The notes beneath the pieces are model-generated. The model was not told the origin of the DNA, searched no databases, and saw only the letters and a program-made list of their open reading frames with translations. From Bacillus sp. FJAT-22090 (GTDB lineage: Bacteria; Bacillota; Bacilli; Bacillales_A; Planococcaceae): a DNA stretch of 64,000 nt. The stretch is taken from the NCBI RefSeq assembly GCF_001278755.1, contig NZ_CP012601.1, positions 1 through 64,000 of the forward strand. The letters are read 5' to 3'. This document shows positions 22,754 through 31,384 of this stretch, piece after piece. Position numbers and translations under genes: made by a program. Each line of letters opens with the position of its first letter. Position 1 is the first letter of the stretch.

Positions 22754-24472
22754 ATGTCCTATAAACAATTATTTGACCAATGGAATAGTTTTTCCGATTT
22801 AGAACCTATTTGGAAAGAAGATCTTCAGTTACTGATCAAAGATGATAAACGAATGGAAGATGCTTTTTACCGTGACCTAGAGTTTGGTACAGGTGGAATG
22901 CGTGGAGAAATTGGAGCCGGGACGAATCGTATGAATACATATACGATTCGCAAGGCTACTACTGGACTTGCTGAATATATTAAAGCGGCTGGATCAGAAG
23001 CAATGAATCGTGGAGTGGTTATTGCTTATGATAGCCGTAGATATTCTCCTGAGTTTGCACAGGAAACTGCTAATACACTTGCGTCCAATGGCATTAAAGC
23101 CTATTTATATAGTGAGCCTAGAACAACTCCTCAGCTTTCCTATTCTGTTCGCAAACTACATGCATTTATGGGAGTCGTTATTACGGCTAGTCATAATCCA
23201 CCTGAGTATAATGGTTACAAAGTATATGGGGAAGATGGGGCTCAGCTGAACTTAAGTGATGCAGATGCAGTCATTGCTTATGTGAATGAAGCAGGAGATG
23301 CACTCCAAATAAAACAAAAATCATTAAATGAAAACCTAATTGTCCGGTTAGATGAAGACATAGACAAAGCATATATAAATGAATTAAAAACAGTACAAGA
23401 AAATTCAATAATTGCGATCAATTCTGATTTAAAAGTAGTATTTACACCTCTTCACGGTGCATCCGGAAAAACTGTGAAGAGGATACTAAACGAAGTAGGA
23501 TACAGACATATCCATTATGTAAAAGAACAAATGGAACCAAACGGTGAATTCCCTACAGTAAAATCCCCAAATCCTGAAGAAGAGAGTGCTTTTGAATATG
23601 CTATTCAATATGGCAACGAAGTAGATGCTGATATATTAATTGCAGTAGATCCAGATGGAGATCGAGTTGGATTAGCAGTTAAAACGAGCGAAGGTTATAA
23701 GTTATTAACTGGCAATCAAACAGGTGCGATATTAATAGAGTATTTATTGACACAAAGAAAAGAAAAAGGTGAAATGCCTGCTAATGGACGTGTCTTTAAA
23801 ACAATTGTGACCTCTGATTTTGGACGTGTTATTGCTGAATATCATGGAGCAAGCTCGGAAGATGTGTTAACAGGCTTTAAATTTATTGGTGAGAAAATTA
23901 AACAATATGAAGAAACGAATCAATTCGAGTTTTTATTTGGTTACGAAGAGAGCTATGGTTATTTAGTGAAAAGTTTTGCAAGAGATAAGGATGCCATCCA
24001 AAGTGTACTAGCTATAGTAGAAGCAGCTGCTTACTATAAAGCGCAAGGAATGACCTTAGTAGAACTTTTACATGCATTATACGATAGACATGGTTATTAC
24101 TTAGAAGGTCTCATTTCAGTTACGAAAAAAGGTGTTACTGGGGCAAATTCAATTAGAAATTTACTGGAACAATTACGATTAAATACCTTGGCAGAAGTGG
24201 CTGAAATAGCAGTCCTTTCACAAGAAGATTATTTAACTTCTTTGAGAATATTTACAGACGGTCGAGAAGAGGAGCAGCTACTATTACCTAAATCGAATGT
24301 CATCAAATATTTTCTTGCCGATGGTTCTTGGGTATGTGTTAGACCAAGTGGAACAGAGCCAAAGATAAAGTATTATTTTGGAGTGACAAGCGCTTCAGAA
24401 ACTGAAAGTATTGAGAAATTAGAAGCAATTAAACATGCATTTACAACAGAAATGAATAAGTTCTTGAACTAA
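22754..24472 (+). CDS. pgcA: Alpha-phosphoglucomutase
   Basis: The start at 22754 (MSYKQLFDQWNSF) has a GGGAG site; upstream in-frame ATGs overlap yhcX. About 572 residues with the phosphohexomutase motifs: the N-terminal ELEFGTGGMRGEIGAGTNRM type segment, the phosphoserine loop VITASHNPPEYNGYK (Ser near 145), the metal loop DPDGDRVG near 300-307, GYEESYGYL, and the phosphate-binding C-terminal RPSGTEPKIK. It interconverts glucose-6- and glucose-1-phosphate for UDP-glucose, lipoteichoic-acid anchor and wall-polymer synthesis. Its neighbours yhcX and yhcYZ match B. subtilis order, although the glp genes found between them there are absent. Confidence 0.96.
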   Translation: MSYKQLFDQWNSFSDLEPIWKEDLQLLIKDDKRMEDAFYRDLEFGTGGMRGEIGAGTNRMNTYTIRKATTGLAEYIKAAGSEAMNRGVVIAYDSRRYSPEFAQETANTLASNGIKAYLYSEPRTTPQLSYSVRKLHAFMGVVITASHNPPEYNGYKVYGEDGAQLNLSDADAVIAYVNEAGDALQIKQKSLNENLIVRLDEDIDKAYINELKTVQENSIIAINSDLKVVFTPLHGASGKTVKRILNEVGYRHIHYVKEQMEPNGEFPTVKSPNPEEESAFEYAIQYGNEVDADILIAVDPDGDRVGLAVKTSEGYKLLTGNQTGAILIEYLLTQRKEKGEMPANGRVFKTIVTSDFGRVIAEYHGASSEDVLTGFKFIGEKIKQYEETNQFEFLFGYEESYGYLVKSFARDKDAIQSVLAIVEAAAYYKAQGMTLVELLHALYDRHGYYLEGLISVTKKGVTGANSIRNLLEQLRLNTLAEVAEIAVLSQEDYLTSLRIFTDGREEEQLLLPKSNVIKYFLADGSWVCVRPSGTEPKIKYYFGVTSASETESIEKLEAIKHAFTTEMNKFLN

Positions 24473-24479
24473 TTGAGTC

Positions 24480-24507
24480 AATCCGAGTAAATTATATACT
24501 CAGATTT
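24480..24507 (+). terminator. Duplicated pgcA terminator, proximal copy
   Basis: AATCCGAGT and ACTCAGATT form the hairpin, 8 bp after the pgcA stop. The stem has one mismatch and lacks a T-run. The intact copy lies at 25318-25347, beyond the repeat, so this copy appears damaged. Confidence 0.75.
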
Positions 24508-24548
24508 AAATTAGACAAACTCGAATTTATATAGATAATTCAGTTTTT

Positions 24549-25205
24549 ACGAAGCTTACCGCTCGCTTTCTGCGGGCGAGGTCGAGCTGCTTGGGCCAAC
24601 ACGATGTTGGTTATGATGGCGTTGCCTCAGAACGAGGCGTTCTTAGCCTTCCTTACGCTAAGGGCACTGAAATGTCATCCAATAAATAAGAAAATCGTTG
24701 AAACGGCTCCCTTTCCGATGACGTTGCCTTAGCCTCCTCGCTGCGCTGCGGGGTCTTCGGCTAACGCTATTCCCGCAGGAGTGTCGCCTTTTTCAACGAT
24801 TTTCTATAAATACTAATTGAAAAAATGTAAGTGATAAAAAATTGCTCTATTATTGCATGATGGTTTTCTACTTGAAAAGCGGATAATAGTTGATTGGAGT
24901 GGAAGACGGCGACTCCAGCCGGAATAGCAAATGTTTTCTGCACCGAAAGCGAAGAGTCAGGTGCATGAGCTGAAGACCCTGGACTGAGCGTAGTGAGGGA
25001 AGCGGCTGAAGCCATGCCGGCGGAACGCGTCCGCCTGGAACGGAAATTAACGGTGCCCAAACAAAAAGCGATTCCTTGTTATTTAGTAAAGTCATATTCT
25101 ATAGATTTTTTCACTGCCCTCTCTACGCTCCACCAGGATCTCGTCTGTCTCGCTTTCCCGCAGGTATCGAGCGGACGCTTCTTCAAACCAATAAAATGTT
25201 ACCTT
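24549..25205. repeat. GC-rich composite intergenic repeat, copy B
   Basis: This is an inverted relative of copy A, 12 kb away: 24681-25056 and 24549-24640 each match A in reverse complement. Its outer ends are CGAAGCTTACCGCTCG (left) and CGAGCGGACGCTTCTTCAAA (right), which are partly inverted versions of each other. An inner pair, AAAATCGTTGAAA near 24691 and TTTCAACGATTTT near 24791, bounds a shorter core than in copy A. The whole gene-free stretch 24508-25317 is this element plus AT-rich flanks. No transposase is encoded. Confidence 0.9.
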
Positions 25206-25317
25206 AATATTTTATTGATTTCTCAGGAAGAATAATCTTGAGTATTTTAATAGTTACAACAAAAAATCTAAATAATGAATGAGACCAATTAGCCAACTGG
25301 CTTTAGTCTTCAATCTG

Positions 25318-25347
25318 AATCCGAGTAAATTATATACTCGGATTTTT
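25318..25347 (+). terminator. Duplicated pgcA terminator, distal copy
   Basis: AATCCGAGT and ACTCGGATT around an 8-9-bp loop, followed by a T-run. It is identical to 24480-24507 over 28 bp except for one base. Confidence 0.85.
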
Positions 25348-25458
25348 TTCGTTCGATTGTAATAGTTTCAGTCAAAAGTATGATGTCTTGTTTTTACAAT
25401 CATCGAACATAAAATGATAAGATGGGAATAGGAAATTACGGAATACGGAGGAGTTTAC

Positions 25459-26574
25459 ATGCAATCCAATGAACTCTCAAACATAGAATTATTGAAAGAA
25501 ATAGCTGAGTTTTTAAATGAAGAAACTGAAATGGAACAGATGCTGCAAGGGGCGCTACAAAAACTTTTAGAAGGAACAATTTTTGAAACCGGATGGATAT
25601 TTTTTATCAATAAAAAAGGAAAGCAACAGCTCATTACTCATGAAAAGTTGCCAAGAGCACTTCAAGAAAATGAATGCAAACATTTACAAAAAGGTGGATG
25701 TTGGTGTGTTACCAGATTTCAAAAAGGTGATTTAAACAAAGCTTCTAATATTATTGAGTGTAAACGAATCGTCAATGCAAGAAATATGAATCGTGAAGAT
25801 CACGGTGGCATAACGCATCATGCAACGGTCCCTTTACAATCTGGACAAGAGCAATTTGGGCTATTAAATGTAGCAACGCCCAATACAATTCGATTTGAAG
25901 AAGGGGAGCTTGCTCTTCTTGAATCTGTTGCCTTTCAAATCGGTTCTGCTATAAAACGTATTTATTTAACGAAACAGGAGCAACAAGTTGCACTTGTACA
26001 GGAAAGAAATAGACTCGCACGTGACTTACATGATTCAGTTAACCAATTACTTTTTTCGGTGACGTTAACAGCACGTGGCGGAGTTGAAATGACCGACCAA
26101 AAAGAAATAAAAGAAACGTTTAAAGAAATTCAATATTTAACGCAAGATGCACTAACCGAAATGAGAGCACTTATCTGGCAGCTACGTCCAAAAGGCTTAG
26201 AGTCTGGCATCATTGAGGGCATAAAAGGGTATGGAGAGATTCTAGGATTAACACTTACTGTTAAAGTCAAAGGGGTTGTTAATTTGCCAGCGAGTATTGA
26301 AGAGACTCTGTTTCGAATTGCTCAGGAAGCGCTTAACAACGTTCGAAAGCATTCAGGTGTACTAAAAGCAGAGCTCTACTTAACGGTTACTCCGACAGAT
26401 ATTCTATTAGTTGTTAAAGATGAAGGTAGAGGATTTCATATGAATGAATTGAAGAGTTTACCTTCTATTGGTTTACAGAGTATGAGAGATCGAGCACGTG
26501 CAGTTGGTGGAACAGTAGATTGGGTGACAGAATGGAATAAAGGTACGGAAATTTTAGTACGTTTACCTTATTAG
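25459..26574 (+). CDS. yhcY: Sensor histidine kinase YhcY
   Basis: 371 residues. A GAF sensor domain (about 20-170) contains a Cys/His-rich stretch, CKHLQKGGCWCVTRFQ. It is followed by a HisKA_3 dimerisation region with the phospho-acceptor His in LARDLHDSVNQLLF (about 192) and an HATPase domain with EALNNVRKHSG and DEGRGF. No membrane segment is seen, so it senses a cytoplasmic signal. The response regulator yhcZ starts 12 bp downstream. The stimulus is unknown. Confidence 0.93.
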   Translation: MQSNELSNIELLKEIAEFLNEETEMEQMLQGALQKLLEGTIFETGWIFFINKKGKQQLITHEKLPRALQENECKHLQKGGCWCVTRFQKGDLNKASNIIECKRIVNARNMNREDHGGITHHATVPLQSGQEQFGLLNVATPNTIRFEEGELALLESVAFQIGSAIKRIYLTKQEQQVALVQERNRLARDLHDSVNQLLFSVTLTARGGVEMTDQKEIKETFKEIQYLTQDALTEMRALIWQLRPKGLESGIIEGIKGYGEILGLTLTVKVKGVVNLPASIEETLFRIAQEALNNVRKHSGVLKAELYLTVTPTDILLVVKDEGRGFHMNELKSLPSIGLQSMRDRARAVGGTVDWVTEWNKGTEILVRLPY

Positions 26575-26586
26575 GAGGGAGTAAGC

Positions 26587-27234
26587 ATGATACGAGTATT
26601 GATTGCAGATGACCATCATGTTGTTAGAAGAGGCTTAATGTTCTTTTTAAAAACGCAAAAGGATATGGATATTATCGGAGAAGCAACGAATGGAAGAGAA
26701 GCGATAGAGTTGACAGCTTCTTTACATCCAGACGTTATACTTATGGACCTAGTTATGCCTGAAATGGATGGAATTCAAGCAACTAAGCGAATAAAAGAAA
26801 AGTTTCCAGATATTCAAATTTTAATGCTTACTAGCTTTTCGGATAGAGATCATGTTATTCCAGCATTAAAGGCAGGAGCAGCAGGATACCAATTAAAAGA
26901 TATTGAACCCGATGATTTGGCAGAAGCTATTCGAAAATTAATGCGTGGGGAACATACGATACATCCTGAAGCAACGACGCAGTTAGAAAGAGAAAATGAA
27001 CCAGCCGAAATAAGTCCACATGAAGAACACCCTTTAACACCAAGAGAACAAGATGTATTGTCAGAGCTAACAAAAGGGAAAAGCAATCGAGAAATTGCTT
27101 CTTCACTGTTTGTAACGGAAAAAACAGTAAAAACACATATATCCAATATTTTCGCAAAGCTTCATGTTCAAGATCGTACACAGGCAGCACTGTATGCAGT
27201 GAAACACGGACTGACAGAGCCAAGCGGACAATAA
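26587..27234 (+). CDS. yhcZ: LuxR/NarL-type response regulator YhcZ
   Basis: 215 residues. The receiver domain (about 1-120) has DDH near the start, the phospho-acceptor Asp in VILMDLVMPEMDG (about 55), and the Lys in YQLKDI. The C-terminal LuxR helix-turn-helix at about 148-208 reads LTPREQDVLSELTKGKSNRE and continues with VTEKTVKTHISNI. It is the partner of the upstream kinase; AGGAGGGAG precedes the start. It ends before a strong terminator and a convergent tandem array. Confidence 0.95.
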   Translation: MIRVLIADDHHVVRRGLMFFLKTQKDMDIIGEATNGREAIELTASLHPDVILMDLVMPEMDGIQATKRIKEKFPDIQILMLTSFSDRDHVIPALKAGAAGYQLKDIEPDDLAEAIRKLMRGEHTIHPEATTQLERENEPAEISPHEEHPLTPREQDVLSELTKGKSNREIASSLFVTEKTVKTHISNIFAKLHVQDRTQAALYAVKHGLTEPSGQ

Positions 27235-27238
27235 AGAG

Positions 27239-27269
27239 CCGATGTATCCTTGCGATACATCGGTTTTTT
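27239..27269 (+). terminator. Terminator of yhcYZ
   Basis: CCGATGTATC and GATACATCGG form a perfect 10-bp stem followed by T residues. Confidence 0.93.
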
Positions 27270-27286
27270 AGATGAAAATCTGGGTA

Positions 27287-27401
27287 TCGCTCAATCTTTT
27301 GGGAGAGTCGCTCGATCTTTGAGAAGAATCGCTCAATCTTCAGACAGAATCGCTCAATAACACCAAATTATCGCTCAATCATCCCAAACAATCGCTCAAT
27401 C
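27287..27401. repeat. Tandem array of 21-bp units (TCGCTCAATC core)
   Basis: The core TCGCTCAATC starts at 27287, 27308, 27329, 27350, 27371 and 27392, an exact 21-bp period. The other 11 bp of each unit are variable, though A- and G-rich. The last copy supplies the final Asp codon and TGA stop of the convergent cation-efflux gene. There are no cas genes, and the unit is far too short for CRISPR. Confidence 0.95.
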
Positions 27402-28280
27402 CATTAATAACTCTTCTAAATGAGGTTCTATATGTACAAGAACGACGGAAAAGGGTTTTACTTTCATGATGCGCTGCTCAATCTCTTCTGTAATTCGATG
27501 GCTGTCCACTACGTTGAGATTAGGATCAACTGTAACTGTTAAATCAACAAACATTAAATTACCATGCATTCTTCCTTTAAAGCTTTTTAAAGTTTTAACC
27601 CCATTCACAAGCTTTACAACTGTTGAAAGGGCTTCAGCTTCATCCACATTAAAACCATCCGAGAGTGTATAAGCTGCTTCATGAAAAATAGTATACGCGG
27701 TATACATGATTATAATCCCTACAATTAAAGCTGTTATGCCATCTAATATAGGAAAACCTAAAATGGATCCAACTATACCTATTGTAGCTCCGATACTTAC
27801 TAATGCATCCGAGCGATTATCATACGCTGCTGCTTTAAGGGCTGCACTATTAATACGAGTACCTAATTTTAGATTGTATCTATAGACAATATACATGACC
27901 ACTGCACTGATAAAACCTACAATCGCAGTTAATGTAGAAGGAACTTCTTCTACTGGATTTGCTAGATGTTGAACAGCTTGAAGTATAACTTGAATACCTA
28001 TTGCAGCCATAATGAAGGCAGCAACTAAGGATGCTATCGTTTCTGCACGTAGATGTCCATATTGATGATGATCATCAGGTGGTTTTTGAGAGATTCTAAG
28101 CCCGATAAGTATTGCAATTGATGCAATAATATCCGTAAAGTTATTTAGTCCATCCGCTTTTAATGCTTCGGAAGAACCAAGGAAACCGACAGTTAGTTTA
28201 AATGCACTTAATACTAAATAAATACAAATACTAACCCAAGCGCCTTTTTCCCCTTCGCGTAAGTTTGTGTATAGTTCCAA
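27396..28280 (-). CDS. Cation diffusion facilitator (CDF) metal efflux protein
   Basis: A TTG start at 28280 is preferred (AGAGGAAACAC upstream); an ATG at 28301 has no ribosome site. About 294 residues, with six membrane helices and the CDF metal-site patterns: SEALKADGLNNFTDIIASI with an Asn/Asp pair in helix 2, HHQYGHLRAETIASL, and a second DNRSDALVSIGATIG in helix 5, then a cytoplasmic C-terminal domain ending near HIEPHLEELLMD. It exports divalent metal ions in exchange for protons; Zn, Fe, Mn or Co cannot be told apart. The stop codon lies in the adjacent tandem array. Confidence 0.92.
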   Translation of the reverse strand: MELYTNLREGEKGAWVSICIYLVLSAFKLTVGFLGSSEALKADGLNNFTDIIASIAILIGLRISQKPPDDHHQYGHLRAETIASLVAAFIMAAIGIQVILQAVQHLANPVEEVPSTLTAIVGFISAVVMYIVYRYNLKLGTRINSAALKAAAYDNRSDALVSIGATIGIVGSILGFPILDGITALIVGIIIMYTAYTIFHEAAYTLSDGFNVDEAEALSTVVKLVNGVKTLKSFKGRMHGNLMFVDLTVTVDPNLNVVDSHRITEEIEQRIMKVKPFSVVLVHIEPHLEELLMD

Positions 28281-28315
28281 AGTGTTTCCTCTTTTCAACA
28301 TTTTTAGGCATATGA

Positions 28316-28344
28316 AAACGACTCTCTTATTGGGAGAGTCGTTG
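28316..28344 (-). terminator. Terminator of the CNNM/CBS gene
   Basis: On the minus strand AACGACTCTC and GAGAGTCGTT form a 10-bp stem, then T residues. Confidence 0.88.
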
Positions 28345-28347
28345 CTA

Positions 28348-29700
28348 TTATTGTTCTGTTTGAATGTCTTCTTCTATATCTTCTTTTTCTTCTTCGAAAG
28401 GAGGTGTTTTGATAATCTCTAAATATTGAATATGATGTCCGTCAATATCTTTTATCATAAACTCAAAGCCCTGTTCAAATATTTTTTCGCCTTTAACGGC
28501 ATCGAAGCTTTTTGACATAAACCATCCGCCAATTGTATCGATATCTTCCTCATCAATATCAATGCCAAGTAAATCATTGACATTTTCAATCAACATTTTA
28601 GCATCAACAATATAGTGGTTATCTCCGACCTTTTGAACTTCTGGAAGTTCATCTGTATCGAATTCATCACGGATGTCTCCGACAATCTCTTCGATTATAT
28701 CTTCTATTGTAACAAGTCCAGAGGTACCACCGTATTCGTCCATTAAAATAGCCATGTGAATTCGTTCTCGCTGAATTTTAAGTAATAGATCCGCTATTGG
28801 CATCGTTTCAATAACACGAATAATTGGTTGCATATAATCACTAACTGGAGTTGTGGCATTTTCAGGGTTTTTAATATATGCAGTTAATAAATTTTTCATA
28901 TTCACAAGTCCGATAATATGGTCTTTGTCACCATCTGTTACGGGATATCTTGTATATTGCTCTACTCCGATTAACTCAAAGACTTCTTTTAACGTTAAAT
29001 CTTTATCAATGGAAATGATTTCTGTACGAGGTACCATAATTTCTTTAGCGATACGGTCATCAAATTCAAAAATTTTGTTCACATATTTATATTCAGCTTG
29101 GTTAATTTCTCCGCCCTTAAAACTTTCGGAAAGAATCATACGAAGTTCTTCCTCTGAATGGGCAACTTCTGATTCAGAAACAGCATCTAAGCCAAATACT
29201 CGTGTAGCTAAGAATCGTGCTGAACCATTCATCCCGTGAATGACCGGGTACATGAGCTTGTCAAATATAAGTAGCGGTTTTGCAACTGCTAGTGTTATTG
29301 CTTCTGCTCTTTGAATGGCAAAAGTTTTTGGAGTTAATTCTCCAACTACTACATGTATATATGTTACAAGGGAGAATGCAATAACAAATGAAAGTAAAGA
29401 AGAAACACTTTCGGGAAGTTCAAAATAATCAAATGCCGGATGTAATATTGCCTCAATTGTCGGTTCTCCAAGCCAACCTAAACCTAATGCGGTTATCGTG
29501 ATTCCGAGCTGACAGGCAGATAAATATTCATCCAAATTAGACACTATTTTTTTGGCATTTAACGCGCTCTTATTTCCTTCAGCTACGAGCTGATCAATTC
29601 TTGTCGATCTTACTTTTACTATTGCAAATTCACTTGCAACAAAAAATGCAGTGAATGCGATTAAGACAGCAAAAGCTGTCAATCGTATGGCTATGTCCAA
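28348..29700 (-). CDS. CNNM/CBS/CorC-domain membrane protein (hemolysin C family)
   Basis: 450 residues from a TTG start. An in-frame TAG stop just upstream rules out a longer form. An N-terminal CNNM (DUF21) membrane domain covers about 1-190, with the family pattern SACQLGITITALGLGWLGEP. It is followed by two CBS domains (IMVPRTEIISID; ILMDEYGGTSGLVTIEDII) and a CorC_HlyC C-terminal domain near 350-430. Relatives (B. subtilis YhdP/MpfA, YhdT) act in magnesium efflux or tolerance. The annotation hemolysin is historical. The ribosome site is unusually far upstream, see the leader entry. Confidence 0.92.
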   Translation of the reverse strand: MDIAIRLTAFAVLIAFTAFFVASEFAIVKVRSTRIDQLVAEGNKSALNAKKIVSNLDEYLSACQLGITITALGLGWLGEPTIEAILHPAFDYFELPESVSSLLSFVIAFSLVTYIHVVVGELTPKTFAIQRAEAITLAVAKPLLIFDKLMYPVIHGMNGSARFLATRVFGLDAVSESEVAHSEEELRMILSESFKGGEINQAEYKYVNKIFEFDDRIAKEIMVPRTEIISIDKDLTLKEVFELIGVEQYTRYPVTDGDKDHIIGLVNMKNLLTAYIKNPENATTPVSDYMQPIIRVIETMPIADLLLKIQRERIHMAILMDEYGGTSGLVTIEDIIEEIVGDIRDEFDTDELPEVQKVGDNHYIVDAKMLIENVNDLLGIDIDEEDIDTIGGWFMSKSFDAVKGEKIFEQGFEFMIKDIDGHHIQYLEIIKTPPFEEEKEDIEEDIQTEQ

Positions 29701-29705
29701 ATAAT

Positions 29706-29755
29706 TACTTTGTCCCTAACCCAAATGAGGGGTAGAACAAAGTGTACACCTCCTG
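29706..29755 (-). promoter_or_regulatory. Leader hairpin between ribosome site and start of the CNNM gene
   Basis: Reading the minus strand: AGGAGGTG is followed by a hairpin with arms ACTTTGT and ACAAAGT (inner CTACCC/GGGTTAG), then about 6 bases to the TTG start. The ribosome site lies about 45 nt from the start unless the hairpin folds, which would bring the spacing to about 11 nt. The same bases also hold an 11-codon ORF (TTG to TAA) with ideal spacing. Either hairpin bridging or a leader peptide is possible. Confidence 0.55.
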
Positions 29756-29931
29756 TTTTCTAAAAAATAGTTTATAGTTTTAATAATAAAATAATGTCAT
29801 GTAAATTACAAATCTTTCTACTTAACAGATTAAGCCTATATCTTTTCACTCAAATAAAATTTACATAAACTTATCATAAAAAGTGCTGAATTTATAAGAT
29901 AATAATAGAAAGATAGAATGGGGGTTCTTCA

Positions 29932-31089
29932 TTGAAAAATACATATATCGAAATTTTGAAAGCATCTACAAAACTTGGATTAACATCATTTGGTGGACCT
30001 TCTGCACATATAGGATATTTTCGTGAAGAGTATGTTCAGAAAAGAAAATGGTTGGATGACAAATTATACGCTGACATTGTAGCGTTATGTCAATTTTTAC
30101 CTGGTCCTGCATCTTCTCAAGTAGGAATATCTATAGGTTTACTTCGTGGAGGAATAGCTGGCGGTATTATTTCTTGGTTAGGATTTACTATGCCATCAGT
30201 TATTCTTCTAATGTTATTTGCTATGTTTGTTTCGGCTACAGGTTCTTTTGATAGTGGATGGATACATGGTTTGAAAATAGTGGCGGTAGCGGTAGTTGCT
30301 CATGCTCTTTTAGGAATGCAAAAGTCACTTGCCCCAGATCGTATAAGAATTTCTATTGCAGTAGCTTGTGCTATATTGACATTACTTATTCCAACCGCTA
30401 TCGGTCAAATTTGTATAATCATTGCAGCAGGAGTTTTTGGATATATTTTATATAAAAATGAGGAAGTGGAGCATGCTCCAGAAATTTCACTTTCTTTTGG
30501 GAAAAGAATAGGATTCTTAAGTTGGACTATATTTTTTGTTTTATTGATTTTATTGCCATTATTAAAACCATTATTTAACTCTGTTTATTATTCTATGTTT
30601 GATGCTTATTATCGAGTTGGTTCCATCGTTTTTGGTGGAGGGCATGTTGTTTTACCAATGCTTCAAAGAGAAGTAGAGGTTTCACCAGATGTTTTCCTTG
30701 CTGGGTATGGTGCAGCTCAAGCTGTTCCGGGGCCACTATTTACATTAGCTGGTTATTTAGGGCAGGTAACTGCAGGGATTCCAGGTGCGCTGATAGCTGT
30801 CTTTGCAATGTTTTTACCTTCTTTTTTATTAGTTATTGGGACCTTACCCTTTTGGACAGTTATTCGTTCCAAAAGAGGTATACAAGCGGCATTAAAAGGA
30901 GTAAATGCCGCAGTAGTTGGGATCCTGCTTGCTGCATTATATAATCCTGTTTTTACTAGTGCAGTGAATAGTACGATGGATTTTGTTATCGTTCTTATTA
31001 CTTTTACGTTGCTTTCTGTGTATAAATGGCCACCAATTTACGTAGTATTATTTAGTGCAATTTTTGGAGCCATTATGCATATAATTTAA
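29932..31089 (+). CDS. chrA: Chromate transporter (CHR family)
   Basis: 385 residues from a TTG start, with about ten membrane helices. It has the duplicated CHR architecture: the first half has LTSFGGPSAHIGYFREEYV and LCQFLPGPASSQVGI, the second has VFGGGHVVLPMLQREV and GAAQAVPGPLFTLAGYLG. Long-chain ChrA proteins export chromate by proton antiport. The symbol is by family only; the substrate may differ in a genome without other chr genes. It is followed by the attenuator region of the multidrug operon. Confidence 0.9.
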   Translation: MKNTYIEILKASTKLGLTSFGGPSAHIGYFREEYVQKRKWLDDKLYADIVALCQFLPGPASSQVGISIGLLRGGIAGGIISWLGFTMPSVILLMLFAMFVSATGSFDSGWIHGLKIVAVAVVAHALLGMQKSLAPDRIRISIAVACAILTLLIPTAIGQICIIIAAGVFGYILYKNEEVEHAPEISLSFGKRIGFLSWTIFFVLLILLPLLKPLFNSVYYSMFDAYYRVGSIVFGGGHVVLPMLQREVEVSPDVFLAGYGAAQAVPGPLFTLAGYLGQVTAGIPGALIAVFAMFLPSFLLVIGTLPFWTVIRSKRGIQAALKGVNAAVVGILLAALYNPVFTSAVNSTMDFVIVLITFTLLSVYKWPPIYVVLFSAIFGAIMHII

Positions 31090-31184
31090 TTAGTCCCTTT
31101 TTTTAGAAAAGTGTTGACATTGGAAATTTTTATATGCTAATGTTAAGGGACACTAAATAAAAAAGAGAAATGGAGGTATGAAAA

Positions 31185-31253
31185 ATGATTCGTTTAATTG
31201 ATATAAAAAACAACTTAATAATTTTTTCATGCCTACCATCGAACGATAAATGA
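31185..31253 (+). CDS. Leader peptide of the bmrCD-type operon (BmrB-like)
   Basis: A 22-codon frame starts at ATG 31185, with GGAGG 8 bp upstream. It reads MIRLIDIKNNLIIFSC and ends LPSNDK. The stop lies just before two competing hairpins. In B. subtilis bmrCD is controlled by ribosome-mediated attenuation through the BmrB leader peptide, with antibiotics stalling the ribosome. The same arrangement here is inferred from position and structure. The sequence of BmrB itself was not compared. Confidence 0.7.
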   Translation: MIRLIDIKNNLIIFSCLPSNDK

Positions 31254-31260
31254 TTTTATA

Positions 31261-31330
31261 ATAGACATTTTTTAGGTTAACTTTGTCTATTTAAAAGCAC
31301 ATTACCGTAATATGGGTAATGTGCTTTTTT
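31261..31330 (+). promoter_or_regulatory. Attenuator of the multidrug ABC operon
   Basis: An upstream hairpin, ATAGACA (31261-31267) with TGTCTAT (31284-31290), is followed by a strong terminator, AAAAGCACATTACC (31293-31306) pairing with GGTAATGTGCTTTT (31315-31328). The layout fits ribosome-stalling control from the leader peptide ending at 31253. Confidence 0.75.
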
Positions 31331-31384
31331 GTGTTCATTTATTTCCATTTCTTAGTGAAAATGTAAGAAAGGAAGGGTTTGGTT

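Noticed and set aside
24767-25235. ORFs in repeat B
   Set aside because: Same reason as in repeat A; the frames are not kept between the copies.
27287-27401. CRISPR array
   Set aside because: A 10-bp core with 11-bp spacers is far below CRISPR sizes and no cas gene is near.
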